From Candidatus Zixiibacteriota bacterium (lineage in GTDB: Bacteria > Zixibacteria > MSB-5A5 > GN15 > PGXB01), in the NCBI GenBank assembly GCA_024230695.1, contig JAAERC010000711.1:1-5097 (forward strand): a DNA stretch of 5,097 bases, in the 5' to 3' direction. Position numbers and translations under genes: made by a program. A model generated the notes under the pieces. It ran no database searches, was not told the DNA's origin, and saw nothing but the letters and a program-made list of their open reading frames with translations. Below, piece after piece: positions 1 through 5,097 of this stretch (position 1 is the stretch's first letter; the number at the start of each line of letters is the position of its first letter).

Positions 1-870
1 ATCAATTAATTCCCAAAAATCATCAAGATGTTTTCGAGTTTTTTCAGACATCGCCAGACGACGTCCATAATTACCGATTAATAATCCCGCAACAACAATA
101 GCTATCGGCCCTGAAGTGTGAAGATAAGTAGCAAGCGCATATCCCCCGCTAACCAATGCCAATGTAAGTAAAATTTCTACCGAATGATCATCCACATTTT
201 TTAACATCAAAAAAGTTATATACCCCAATATTAATCCAAAGATTACTCCTCCAACCACCTCAATCAGAAATAAACTAATAACAGAGCCCGCCGTTGCACC
301 ACCTTCACCTGAAGCGATACCGACCAACACAATAAAAACAACAACACCTATACCATCATTAAACAGCGATTCACCCGCAATTTTGGTTTCAAGCGATTTT
401 GGCACTTTGACCGTTTTCATAATTCCTAATACGGCTACCGGATCGGTCGGAGAAATAAGTGCCCCAAAAATCAGACAATAAATATATGATATGGACAGAT
501 CAAATAGAGGCAGGATGTAATATAAAACAGTTCCGACTATAAATGCGGTGATCACAATTCCGGCTGTTGCTAAAATACCGATTATAAATTTCTGTTCAGC
601 AAGATCATTAAGATTTATTTTTAGCGCTCCGGCGAATAATAAAAAGCTCAGCATCCCTTTCATCAAGGTGTCGCCAAAGTCCATCTTATTGAGAAACTCC
701 AATGTTGGCCCCTCAATATCTATTCCAAGAGTGCTAAGACAAATCAAAACCAGTGACATTACCAAGCCAATTATCATCAGCCCGATTGTTGATGGCAGTT
801 TGATATATCGATAATTGATATAGCTCGCAACTGCAGCGATACTAATAAATATGGCGGCAAATTTAAACAT
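1..870 (-). CDS. NhaP-type cation/proton antiporter (CPA1 family), C-terminus cut by window edge
   Basis: I translated this by hand from the minus strand: ATG at 868-870, then 290 open codons to the window edge. The product is a very hydrophobic inner-membrane protein. It carries the signatures of the Na+/H+ exchanger family (PF00999, CPA1/NhaP): SPTDPVAVLGI at residues 140-150 and GESLFNDGIGVVVF at 167-180. The Asn171-Asp172 pair is the ion-binding ND motif of electroneutral NhaP-type exchangers, as opposed to the Asp-Asp pair of electrogenic NhaA/NapA. It is expected to exchange Na+ or K+ for protons in pH and salt homeostasis; which ion cannot be read from sequence. Family members usually have about 400 or more residues, so the last helices and any C-terminal regulatory domain lie outside. 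An in-frame TAA seven codons upstream leaves this ATG as the natural start, although no clear Shine-Dalgarno precedes it. It lies 44 bases after the hydrolase gene, with no terminator seen between, so co-transcription is possible. Confidence 0.93.
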   Translation of the reverse strand, partial: MFKFAAIFISIAAVASYINYRYIKLPSTIGLMIIGLVMSLVLICLSTLGIDIEGPTLEFLNKMDFGDTLMKGMLSFLLFAGALKINLNDLAEQKFIIGILATAGIVITAFIVGTVLYYILPLFDLSISYIYCLIFGALISPTDPVAVLGIMKTVKVPKSLETKIAGESLFNDGIGVVVFIVLVGIASGEGGATAGSVISLFLIEVVGGVIFGLILGYITFLMLKNVDDHSVEILLTLALVSGGYALATYLHTSGPIAIVVAGLLIGNYGRRLAMSEKTRKHLDDFWELID

Positions 871-914
871 ATTAGGATTGAATATAAATTACACAATGAC
901 GAAAGTAAAATAAA

Positions 915-1727
915 TTAATGTTCTATACTATTTAAAAACAACTTAATGGTTGCCTTCACTTCGGCTTCAGAAACAAAGAAAGCCTCGTTGTGTCCTCCGT
1001 TGAGTTTCAAAAACTTTTTTGGTTCAAGAGCGTTCTCAAAAAGTTTCTGTCCCTGATTGAATGGAATAATATCATCTGATTCACTGTGCATAATCAATTT
1101 GGGAATATTTATATTCTGTATTTTGGCAAAACTATCGAATTTGAGATTGACCATAAATGTTGGAATTAATGGATAAAATTCTCTCGAAATATCAACAGCA
1201 CTCGCAAATGTACCCTCAAGAATCAAACCATCAACCGGATATTTACTAACCAGATCAACAGCAACCGCGCCACCAAGTGATGCCCCATAAATAATTATAT
1301 TATGTTCATCAGACATTTTTATTTTCAGATATTCATATGCCGCTTCAACATCCCTGTAAAGCCCTTCTTCCGATGGTGTCCCCTGACTTAGGCCGTATCC
1401 TCGATAATCAAAAATAAACTGATTCAAACCTAATTTGTTGAAAAATAATATCTTGTCCATCCGATGACTAATATTACCACCGTTTCCATGACAGAAAATC
1501 AAAGTTAGTTTTGTCTTTTCCGAAGGTATAAACCAGCCATTTAACCTAATATTATCTGAAGTCTCAAAATAAATATCTTCATAGCTAAGTCCAATACTAC
1601 TCGGATTACTTTCAATTATTCGCGATGGTTGATAAGTTGTCCGTCGCTCGAGATAACGAACATAGAAATAGAACAACAGCGCCAAAACACCGACGGCCAA
1701 CAATATTTTCAAAACGTTTATAATCAT
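915..1727 (-). CDS. Membrane-anchored alpha/beta hydrolase (Bem46/ABHD13-like serine hydrolase)
   Basis: The 270-residue protein begins with one hydrophobic helix (about residues 3-23) followed by positively charged residues (RYLERR). This suggests an N-terminal anchor, with the topology not certain. The rest is a single alpha/beta-hydrolase fold. HGNGG at 80-84 forms the oxyanion-hole region, DYRGYGLSQG spans 107-116, and the nucleophile elbow GASLG at 148-152 gives catalytic Ser150. Asp218 in HSESDDIIP and His246 in NGGHNEAFF complete the triad. This layout matches the Bem46/ABHD13/YqkD-type hydrolases, whose substrates are mostly unknown; esterase, lipase or peptidase activity is all possible. 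All catalytic residues are present, so an active enzyme is expected. It starts with ATG behind a weak purine stretch. A promoter candidate lies about 50-78 bases upstream, and the antiporter gene follows after 44 bases. Confidence 0.9.
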   Translation of the reverse strand: MIINVLKILLAVGVLALLFYFYVRYLERRTTYQPSRIIESNPSSIGLSYEDIYFETSDNIRLNGWFIPSEKTKLTLIFCHGNGGNISHRMDKILFFNKLGLNQFIFDYRGYGLSQGTPSEEGLYRDVEAAYEYLKIKMSDEHNIIIYGASLGGAVAVDLVSKYPVDGLILEGTFASAVDISREFYPLIPTFMVNLKFDSFAKIQNINIPKLIMHSESDDIIPFNQGQKLFENALEPKKFLKLNGGHNEAFFVSEAEVKATIKLFLNSIEH

Positions 1728-1776
1728 TTTTATTTTCTAACTACATCAATTTATTCAACTTGAATAGACAATATAT

Positions 1777-1805
1777 GTTATACAATAGAATTGGCAAATC
1801 GTAAA
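1777..1805 (-). promoter_or_regulatory. Candidate sigma-70-type promoter for the hydrolase gene
   Basis: On the minus strand TTTACG (1800-1805, 4 of 6 to TTGACA) is separated by 17 bases from TATAAC (1777-1782, 5 of 6 to TATAAT). Transcription would begin near 1770, giving a leader of about 43 bases before the hydrolase ATG. It sits just after the PilZ terminator, where a new promoter would be expected. The surrounding DNA is AT-rich, so chance matches are common. Confidence 0.35.
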
Positions 1806-1840
1806 ATCAGATTTAGTTTGTTTGATATATTATAAACGAT

Positions 1841-1876
1841 ATAAAATAAAAAGAAATACTCATCTAAATGAGTATT
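1841..1876 (-). terminator. Rho-independent terminator of the PilZ gene
   Basis: A perfect 9-bp stem, AATACTCAT at 1855-1863 and ATGAGTATT at 1868-1876, encloses a 4-base loop. On the minus strand it is followed directly by a T-rich tract (complement of 1841-1856). It begins 8 bases beyond the PilZ stop codon. The stem is AT-rich but the geometry is standard, and it separates PilZ from the hydrolase/antiporter pair. Confidence 0.8.
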
Positions 1877-1884
1877 GTGGTATC

Positions 1885-2232
1885 CTACGATGATTGCGTC
1901 AGTAGATTTTCACTAATACTGACAAGCAAACGAAAATCTTCTTTATCAATATGCTCAAATTGAAAACCGATGGTGTAATCACCGGGAACTATATCTTCCT
2001 CACACCAAACAGTCTTTAGGCTAAAAAACATCTCCCGATTACTTAAAATATTATCAGGGACACTCATTTTACATTCAAATTCAGTGCCTGGGGAGATTTG
2101 TTTTTTACCAATTATCATCAAACCGCCGGGAGAATAATTCGCCAGATACCCTAATGAATCACTTGTTTTTCTTTCAAACACTTCTAAAAGTGCCTGAACC
2201 GTTACTCGATCTTTTTCTTGATTTACACTCAT
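1885..2232 (-). CDS. Small stand-alone PilZ-domain protein
   Basis: The 115-residue protein consists almost entirely of one PilZ domain (PF07238), the c-di-GMP-binding beta barrel. The clearest signature is LANYSPGGLMI (30-40), which contains the [D/N]xSxxG motif as Asn32, Ser34 and Gly37. The later strands are also typical: a tryptophan in the strand LKTVWC (72-77) and the closing strand YTIGFQFEHID (86-96). The arginine-rich RxxxR motif that normally precedes the barrel is incomplete: Arg9 is in place but its partner position is Gln5, so c-di-GMP binding may be weak or lost. Stand-alone PilZ proteins commonly act as adaptors for motility, secretion or exopolysaccharide; no neighbour indicates which. 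The ATG is preceded by a modest GGGA Shine-Dalgarno about 8 bases upstream. The protein is probably cytoplasmic, since no signal sequence is seen. The gene appears to be a single unit with its own terminator. Confidence 0.82.
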   Translation of the reverse strand: MSVNQEKDRVTVQALLEVFERKTSDSLGYLANYSPGGLMIIGKKQISPGTEFECKMSVPDNILSNREMFFSLKTVWCEEDIVPGDYTIGFQFEHIDKEDFRLLVSISENLLTQSS

Positions 2233-2431
2233 CTACGAGTTCCCAAAAATAAATATTAAACATTCAAGTTCAAATACATGATGCCAAATACATCGTATTT
2301 TTACGACATTGAAAATAATGCCTGATAGATATAAGTATCGACATAGGCCACAAAAGACTTAATGGAGAATTTTCATCCAAATTAGTTCTATTATAAAAAT
2401 AGATCAGGATTACACGTTTTTCAAATTGTTG
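2233..2431. other. Gene-free spacer between PilZ and the tRNA remnant
   Basis: This AT-rich stretch of about 200 bases shows no coding sequence I can support. A perfect TATAAT hexamer occurs on the minus strand at 2390-2395, but nothing resembling a -35 box lies 16-18 bases before it, and it would leave a leader of about 150 bases to PilZ. The PilZ promoter is presumably somewhere in this stretch. Confidence 0.5.
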
Positions 2432-2486
2432 AAAAAAATACTCCCGGTAGTAATCGAACCTGCAACACCTGGTTTAGCAAACCTGT
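2432..2486 (-). repeat. Direct repeat, decayed copy of the tRNA-Arg 3' part and its T-run
   Basis: Aligned without gaps to 3485-3539, 49 of 55 bases match, in the same orientation. The match spans the anticodon arm, variable loop, T-arm, 3' acceptor strand and the seven-T run just beyond the tRNA. The terminal 16 bases, from CCGGGAG through the T-run, are identical. The unit has the position and extent expected of an attachment-site duplication left by integration into a tRNA 3' end. Confidence 0.8.
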
Positions 2487-2496
2487 GCCCAGCTAC
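2439..2496 (-). pseudogene. tRNA-Arg remnant (degenerate second copy)
   Basis: This is a broken tRNA resembling the intact tRNA-Arg at 3492-3564. The T-loop TTCGATT, the anticodon-loop frame TTGCTAA, the variable loop and the 3' acceptor strand CGGGAGT remain. A 9-base deletion removes most of the D-arm. The T-stem has two mismatches, the anticodon stem has one, and no 5' acceptor strand can pair with the 3' strand. The apparent anticodon GCT would read serine codons, but the molecule cannot fold as a tRNA. The TAG stop codon of the 248-residue gene coincides with the conserved U8-A9-G10 of the remnant. Confidence 0.85.
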
Positions 2497-3239
2497 ACCC
2501 ATTCTTTAAGAATTGACAGAATATCTTCGCCGTATCGATTTACTATTATTCGAAAATGCTCACGTATCATAGACAAATTAAAGCCATTATTCCAATTCGT
2601 TGGGTCTTTTGTTATTCTTTCTTTCCATATCTCAAAAGCCCGATCAATATCGCCATTTTCAAATTTTGACATATCAAGTATTAATGCTTGTGAGGTTGAA
2701 TCGACATCTTCAAATCTTTGACTACAAGCTATTAAAATCGGACCTTCAAGAGAAGTTTTTTTAATCTTTGAGGCCATTGAAAAAGCTCGGGGATAATTAT
2801 AATTATTTACCAGCCATTTGCAGTTTTCGACATCTTCTGAATTCGGTGGAATTGAATCTAACAACCAATAAGTCGGAAATAACATTTTTTTATCAAGATC
2901 ATATTCGCTAAAATCTTCCTCTATAAAAAATAGCCGCTTAAATGACTCACAAATCAGTAAATATCTTTCCATTAACAAACTGTCAGGTTTCCTAACAAAA
3001 ACCAAATAGCCATACGCACCGTATCCCTTTTCGGGGAATTTATCATGACCTAGAATTGCCCTAATAGCAAATTTTGTATCTTTATAAACTTGTGATGTAT
3101 CAGGCATGTCGTCGTAATATGATTGAGCATATACCGGCCCATAAGATTCATTTTCATTTGAGTCACCAATAATATCAGCTATTATTGCTGCCACAAATAT
3201 CAAAGCAAAAATCGCAATAATATTATTCTTTTTTATCAT
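2493..3239 (-). CDS. Protein of unknown function with N-terminal membrane/signal segment
   Basis: I do not recognise this 248-residue protein. It opens with two lysines and a hydrophobic helix at about residues 6-24, consistent with a signal anchor or an uncleaved signal peptide. No lipobox cysteine is seen, so most of the chain is probably outside the cytoplasmic membrane. The remainder is soluble-looking, acidic and aromatic-rich. Features include YGAYGYLVFVRK (73-84), PTYWLLDSIPP (122-132), WLVNNYNYPRA (142-152) followed by GPILIACSQ (166-174), and a predicted amphipathic C-terminal helix (about 222-247). No catalytic motif is evident. The ATG follows GGGGGA with 6 bases between, a good Shine-Dalgarno, and overlaps the end of the upstream small membrane gene by 17 bases in another frame, so the two are likely translationally coupled. 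The reading frame ends inside a tRNA remnant. Base composition is AT-richer than that of the apt operon. Confidence 0.75.
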   Translation of the reverse strand: MIKKNNIIAIFALIFVAAIIADIIGDSNENESYGPVYAQSYYDDMPDTSQVYKDTKFAIRAILGHDKFPEKGYGAYGYLVFVRKPDSLLMERYLLICESFKRLFFIEEDFSEYDLDKKMLFPTYWLLDSIPPNSEDVENCKWLVNNYNYPRAFSMASKIKKTSLEGPILIACSQRFEDVDSTSQALILDMSKFENGDIDRAFEIWKERITKDPTNWNNGFNLSMIREHFRIIVNRYGEDILSILKEWV

Positions 3240-3411
3240 CAGACTTCCCCCACTTAAAAATGTGTTTTAGAAATTTAACCATTAAAGATGCAAAGATGAT
3301 TGACAACAAAGTCACCAAGCCGACCGCACCGGAATTTAATGGCCATAAATAGTAAATCAGAAACAATGCAATTATGACACCTATAAAAACTGATAAACTA
3401 ATTATTTTCAT
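3223..3411 (-). CDS. Small two-helix membrane protein of unknown function
   Basis: This encodes a 62-residue protein with two hydrophobic helices, roughly residues 3-22 and 29-48. They are joined by a short WPLNSGAV turn, and a basic then charged tail ends in KSDDKKE. Both ends probably face the cytoplasm. No family is recognised. I chose the ATG at 3409-3411 because TGGA lies 9 bases upstream; a GTG at 3462 would add 17 residues but has no Shine-Dalgarno. The 3' end overlaps the following 248-residue gene by 17 bases, so they form a two-gene unit just downstream of tRNA-Arg. Such a small membrane partner could be an anchor, chaperone or immunity-type protein for its neighbour, but nothing in the sequence decides this. 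Confidence 0.62.
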   Translation of the reverse strand: MKIISLSVFIGVIIALFLIYYLWPLNSGAVGLVTLLSIIFASLMVKFLKHIFKWGKSDDKKE

Positions 3412-3420
3412 ACTATATAT

Positions 3421-3424
3421 TCCA
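3421..3424 (-). promoter_or_regulatory. Shine-Dalgarno site deciding the start of the small membrane gene
   Basis: TGGA on the minus strand, 9 bases before the ATG at 3409-3411. It favours this internal start over the GTG at 3460-3462, which is preceded only by A/T-rich DNA. Confidence 0.4.
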
Positions 3425-3484
3425 GAAATTGTCGATTGCAATACTTCGATAGTAAATAACACTTTTAAATTATTGATGTCAAAT

Positions 3485-3539
3485 AAAAAAATACTCCCGG
3501 CAGGAATCGAACCTGCGACACCCGGTTTAGGAAACCAGT
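3485..3539 (-). repeat. Direct repeat, intact copy in tRNA-Arg 3' part and T-run
   Basis: This is the partner of 2432-2486, with 49 of 55 matching bases in the same orientation and a spacing of 1053 bases. It covers the anticodon arm to the 3' end of the functional tRNA plus the seven-T run (complement of 3485-3491), which probably serves as the tRNA's transcription stop. Confidence 0.8.
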
Positions 3540-3564
3540 GCTCTATCCCCTGAGCTACGGGAGC
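3492..3564 (-). tRNA. tRNA-Arg(CCT)
   Basis: This is a complete 73-base cloverleaf. The acceptor GCTCCCG pairs with CGGGAGT (ending in a G-T wobble), with discriminator A. The D-stem is GCTC/GAGC, and the anticodon stem CTGGT/ACCGG carries the loop TTCCTAA, giving anticodon CCT, which reads the arginine codon AGG. The variable loop is GTGTC, and the T-arm is GCAGG/CCTGC with loop TTCGATT. The CCA end is not encoded and must be added by nucleotidyltransferase. Seven T residues directly after the discriminator may end transcription. A promoter candidate lies just upstream. A decayed copy of the 3' portion lies about 1 kb downstream. Confidence 0.95.
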
Positions 3565-3581
3565 ATAATAATCGGATATAA

Positions 3582-3610
3582 TTTATAATACAAAAAAATC
3601 AGATTCGCAA
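3582..3610 (-). promoter_or_regulatory. Candidate sigma-70-type promoter for tRNA-Arg
   Basis: On the minus strand TTGCGA (3605-3610, 4 of 6 to consensus) is followed after exactly 17 bases by TATAAA (3582-3587, 5 of 6). The predicted start near 3575 leaves about 10 bases of 5' leader before the mature tRNA, a typical arrangement. Confidence 0.5.
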
Positions 3611-3620
3611 GCCCAAGATT

Positions 3621-3644
3621 GTCGAAACCCTTTGGGATTTCGAC
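3621..3644 (-). terminator. Hairpin after apt, possible terminator or dispersed repeat
   Basis: A near-perfect inverted repeat begins 6 bases after the apt stop. GTCGAAA/TTTCGAC gives 7 bp, then one bulged base, then CCC/GGG closes a TTT loop. On the minus strand the bases right after the stem are not a T-run; seven T residues occur only about 22 bases later, at 3592-3598. It is therefore not a textbook rho-independent terminator. It could mark the transcript end, protect the 3' end of the mRNA, or be a copy of a REP-like dispersed palindrome. Confidence 0.5.
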
Positions 3645-3650
3645 CTACTT

Positions 3651-4175
3651 TTACTCGCTGTCGTATTTTACCAGGGCCTGAATATCGTAACCTTTGAGTT
3701 TCTCGCGCCAAGGTATAAATGCCAGATCGACTAAAACCGAGATCCCGGCTATCTTTCCCCCCGCTTTTTCGACAAGCTTGCAGGCCGCCTTAAGCGTCCC
3801 GCCGGTTGCGACCAGATCATCTATCATAATCACCGAATCGCCTTTATCTATCGAGTCGGTATGCATCTCGATTTTATCGGTGCCATATTCAAGTTCATAT
3901 TCCTGACTGATAGTCTCCCCCGGCAATTTTCCCGGCTTACGAATAAGAACCAAACTGTTACCAAGCCGATTGGCCAGCGCCCCGCCGAAAATAAATCCGC
4001 GTGATTCAATTGCCACTATTTTATTGGCTTTCCGCTCCCGGCAGTATTTCTCCATCATATCAAGCGTTTGATCAAATGCCTTGGGATTTTCCAAAAGTGA
4101 AGTAATATCATAAAAAACAATTCCCTTTTTGGGAAAATCGGGAATTGAACGAATAGCTTTTTTTAAATCATCCAT
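3651..4175 (-). CDS. apt: Adenine phosphoribosyltransferase
   Basis: This cytoplasmic purine-salvage enzyme makes AMP and pyrophosphate from adenine and PRPP. The 174-residue length is normal for the family. The N-terminal signature IPDFPKKGIVFYDIT (11-25) is characteristic of Apt. ESRGFIFG (57-64) and IRKPGKLPGET (78-88) form part of the active site and base-side loops. QEYELEYGTDKIEMH (91-105) is the flexible-loop region, and VIMIDDLVATGGT (115-127) is the PRPP-binding loop with the acidic pair Asp119-Asp120. No key residue is missing. The ATG is preceded by a weak purine-rich AAGAG stretch. The gene lies 30 bases after acylphosphatase and is the last gene of the apparent operon, followed by a hairpin. 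Its GC content in sampled lines is clearly higher than that of the genes left of tRNA-Arg. Confidence 0.97.
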   Translation of the reverse strand: MDDLKKAIRSIPDFPKKGIVFYDITSLLENPKAFDQTLDMMEKYCRERKANKIVAIESRGFIFGGALANRLGNSLVLIRKPGKLPGETISQEYELEYGTDKIEMHTDSIDKGDSVIMIDDLVATGGTLKAACKLVEKAGGKIAGISVLVDLAFIPWREKLKGYDIQALVKYDSE

Positions 4176-4205
4176 GTTTATTCTCTTGTGTCTCTTAAAT
4201 TATTA

Positions 4206-4490
4206 TTAATCTAACATCTCGATTCTAAAATCGTCGTAACCTTTTGGTTCATCAAACCATTCGACTTTCAAGTCGGCAACATGCGAGTAGGTCGGGCCGA
4301 TCTTTAACTCTTCAATAAATGCTTCTACCAAACTTCTATCGCCTTCAAAAGAAACTTCCACAGAACCATCGGATAGATTGCCTACATAACCATGAATATT
4401 CATCCCAACGGCCTTTCTCAGACACCAGTATCTGAAACCGACTCCCTGGACAACCCCCTTAACATTGACCAAAGCTCGAATAAAATTCAT
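4206..4490 (-). CDS. acyP: Acylphosphatase
   Basis: This is a small 94-residue cytoplasmic enzyme that hydrolyses the carboxyl-phosphate bond of acyl phosphates such as acetyl phosphate or 1,3-bisphosphoglycerate. The first family signature, GVVQGVGFRYW (12-22), contains the catalytic Arg20 of the phosphate-binding loop. The second, GYVGNLSDGSVEV (34-46), contains catalytic Asn39. The C-terminal strand YDDFRI (85-90) closes the ferredoxin-like fold. The length is typical. The ATG overlaps the stop codon of the upstream gene by one base (TAATG), so translation is probably coupled; GGCGGA about 9 bases upstream can serve as Shine-Dalgarno. The physiological role of bacterial acylphosphatases is poorly defined, and the neighbours suggest a housekeeping setting. 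Confidence 0.95.
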   Translation of the reverse strand: MNFIRALVNVKGVVQGVGFRYWCLRKAVGMNIHGYVGNLSDGSVEVSFEGDRSLVEAFIEELKIGPTYSHVADLKVEWFDEPKGYDDFRIEMLD

Positions 4491-4960
4491 TATTTTGATT
4501 CCGCCAGTTTAAGAGCTACTTTGACGGCTTCCAAAGGATCATTGACACGAGTGATTTTATCAGAAATATCCCAGGCCTGAAGAGACACCAGCGGCGTTTT
4601 GGTTTTCATACAAAAGGCCATTTCAGATAATGTCCCGAACATACCGGGCAACGCAATAACAACATCGGCGGTTCGAATAATCAGCAGATTACGGGCCTCA
4701 CCTATTCCAGAGGGAATTACAATATCAATATATTTATTGGCATCTTCTTTCTGATCGGTAGGAATAATACCAATGGTGATTCCATTATTTTCTTTGGCGC
4801 CTTTGGCCGCCGCTTCCATCACCCCGCCAAGTCCTCCACAAACAAGAGTTGCGCCAGCTTCGGCTATACCCTGCCCGATTGTTTCAGCATTTTTTTTGAT
4901 TTTCCCGGAGCAACGTCCCGGACCAATCACACCAATAACCGGCCGCTTTTTTTCAGCCAT
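4490..4960 (-). CDS. TIGR00725-family LOG-like Rossmann protein
   Basis: The 156-residue protein starts at the ATG 4958-4960, which has an excellent AAGGA 7 bases upstream. It belongs to the SLOG/lysine-decarboxylase-like superfamily and resembles the TIGR00725 group, whose role is not established. The fold markers are IGVIGPG (9-15), CGGLGGVMEAAAKGA (41-55), GEARN (87-91) and LPGMFGTLSEMA (104-115). These correspond to the nucleotide-binding site and the PGGxGTxxE motif of LOG cytokinin-activating phosphoribohydrolases. Arg90 and Glu113 occupy the positions of the LOG catalytic arginine and glutamate, while the second glycine of PGG is Met107. Hydrolysis of a nucleoside monophosphate to base plus ribose 5-phosphate is therefore possible but unproven. 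It heads a set with acylphosphatase and apt, 53 bases after tRNA-Pro. Confidence 0.85.
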   Translation of the reverse strand: MAEKKRPVIGVIGPGRCSGKIKKNAETIGQGIAEAGATLVCGGLGGVMEAAAKGAKENNGITIGIIPTDQKEDANKYIDIVIPSGIGEARNLLIIRTADVVIALPGMFGTLSEMAFCMKTKTPLVSLQAWDISDKITRVNDPLEAVKVALKLAESK

Positions 4961-4967
4961 AAATATT

Positions 4968-4972
4968 TCCTT
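4968..4972 (-). promoter_or_regulatory. Shine-Dalgarno site deciding the TIGR00725-family start
   Basis: AAGGA on the minus strand, 7 bases before the ATG at 4958-4960. It lies inside the longer frame that would begin with TTG at 4979-4981, which argues against that upstream start. The family fold also begins only a few residues after the ATG. Confidence 0.75.
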
Positions 4973-5013
4973 GATTAGCAATCATTGAATTCCCCACAAG
5001 TAATAAATTTAAA

Positions 5014-5087
<74 letters not shown>

Positions 5088-5097
5088 ATCTAAACTG

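Noticed and set aside
548..814. Plus-strand open frame of 88 codons
   Set aside because: It lies wholly inside the antiporter gene on the opposite strand. Its translation resembles no protein family, while the antiporter frame has clear family motifs. The plus-strand frames at 2485-2721, 3694-3906, 4392-4580 and 4773-4988 are rejected for the same kind of reason.
2390..2395. Perfect TATAAT on the minus strand as the PilZ promoter
   Set aside because: No -35-like hexamer lies at an acceptable spacing, the leader would be about 150 bases, and the region is AT-rich enough for chance matches.
2439..2510. A second functional tRNA, apparent anticodon GCT (Ser)
   Set aside because: The D-arm is mostly deleted, the T-stem and anticodon stem have mismatches, and no 5' acceptor strand pairs with the 3' strand. 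Its best match is the neighbouring tRNA-Arg, and it lacks a serine-type long variable arm.
3412..3462. Upstream GTG start adding 17 residues to the small membrane protein
   Set aside because: There is no Shine-Dalgarno before the GTG, whereas the internal ATG has one, and the first hydrophobic helix begins right after that ATG.
2432..3539. Two-copy direct repeat as a CRISPR fragment
   Set aside because: The repeats are parts of a tRNA gene, are a kilobase apart, and enclose protein-coding genes.
4961..4981. TTG start adding 7 residues to the TIGR00725-family protein
   Set aside because: The added stretch contains the strong AAGGA site that serves the ATG at 4958-4960, so it is leader rather than coding sequence.

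Overview
The window is ordinary bacterial chromosome. Genes are densely packed and all recognised genes and tRNAs lie on the minus strand, so transcription runs from high to low coordinates. Start codons with visible Shine-Dalgarno sites, tRNAs without an encoded CCA end, and a simple hairpin-plus-T terminator all fit a bacterium. Base composition is uneven: sampled lines of apt are above 50% GC, while the genes left of the tRNA-Arg sit at about 32-40%. The lineage cannot be fixed from this sequence. A poorly cultivated environmental bacterium is only a guess.

Right-hand block (3621-5087), read leftwards: tRNA-Pro(CGG), then a LOG-like TIGR00725-family Rossmann protein, acylphosphatase (overlapping it by one base as TAATG), and adenine phosphoribosyltransferase (apt). 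Tight spacing suggests one operon. It closes with a hairpin just after the apt stop. A LOG-type nucleotide hydrolase beside apt would make sense as base release plus base salvage, but this is inference.

Middle block (2432-3564): an intact tRNA-Arg(CCT) with a credible sigma-70-type promoter is followed by two overlapping genes of unknown function, a 62-residue two-helix membrane protein and a 248-residue protein with an N-terminal membrane or signal segment. Directly after them lies a decayed second copy of the same tRNA in the same orientation. The two tRNA copies share 49 of 55 bases from the anticodon arm through the T-run beyond the 3' end. The block therefore looks like a small, old insertion at a tRNA site, or the product of a tandem tRNA duplication. 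The stop codon of the 248-residue gene falls inside the tRNA remnant. This is the most interesting part of the window.

Left block (1-2232): a small PilZ-domain protein with its own rho-independent terminator, then a promoter candidate, a membrane-anchored alpha/beta hydrolase, and the first 290 residues of an NhaP-type sodium/proton antiporter that runs off the left edge. The hydrolase and antiporter are 44 bases apart and may be co-transcribed.

No CRISPR array, insertion sequence, integrase or rRNA is visible.
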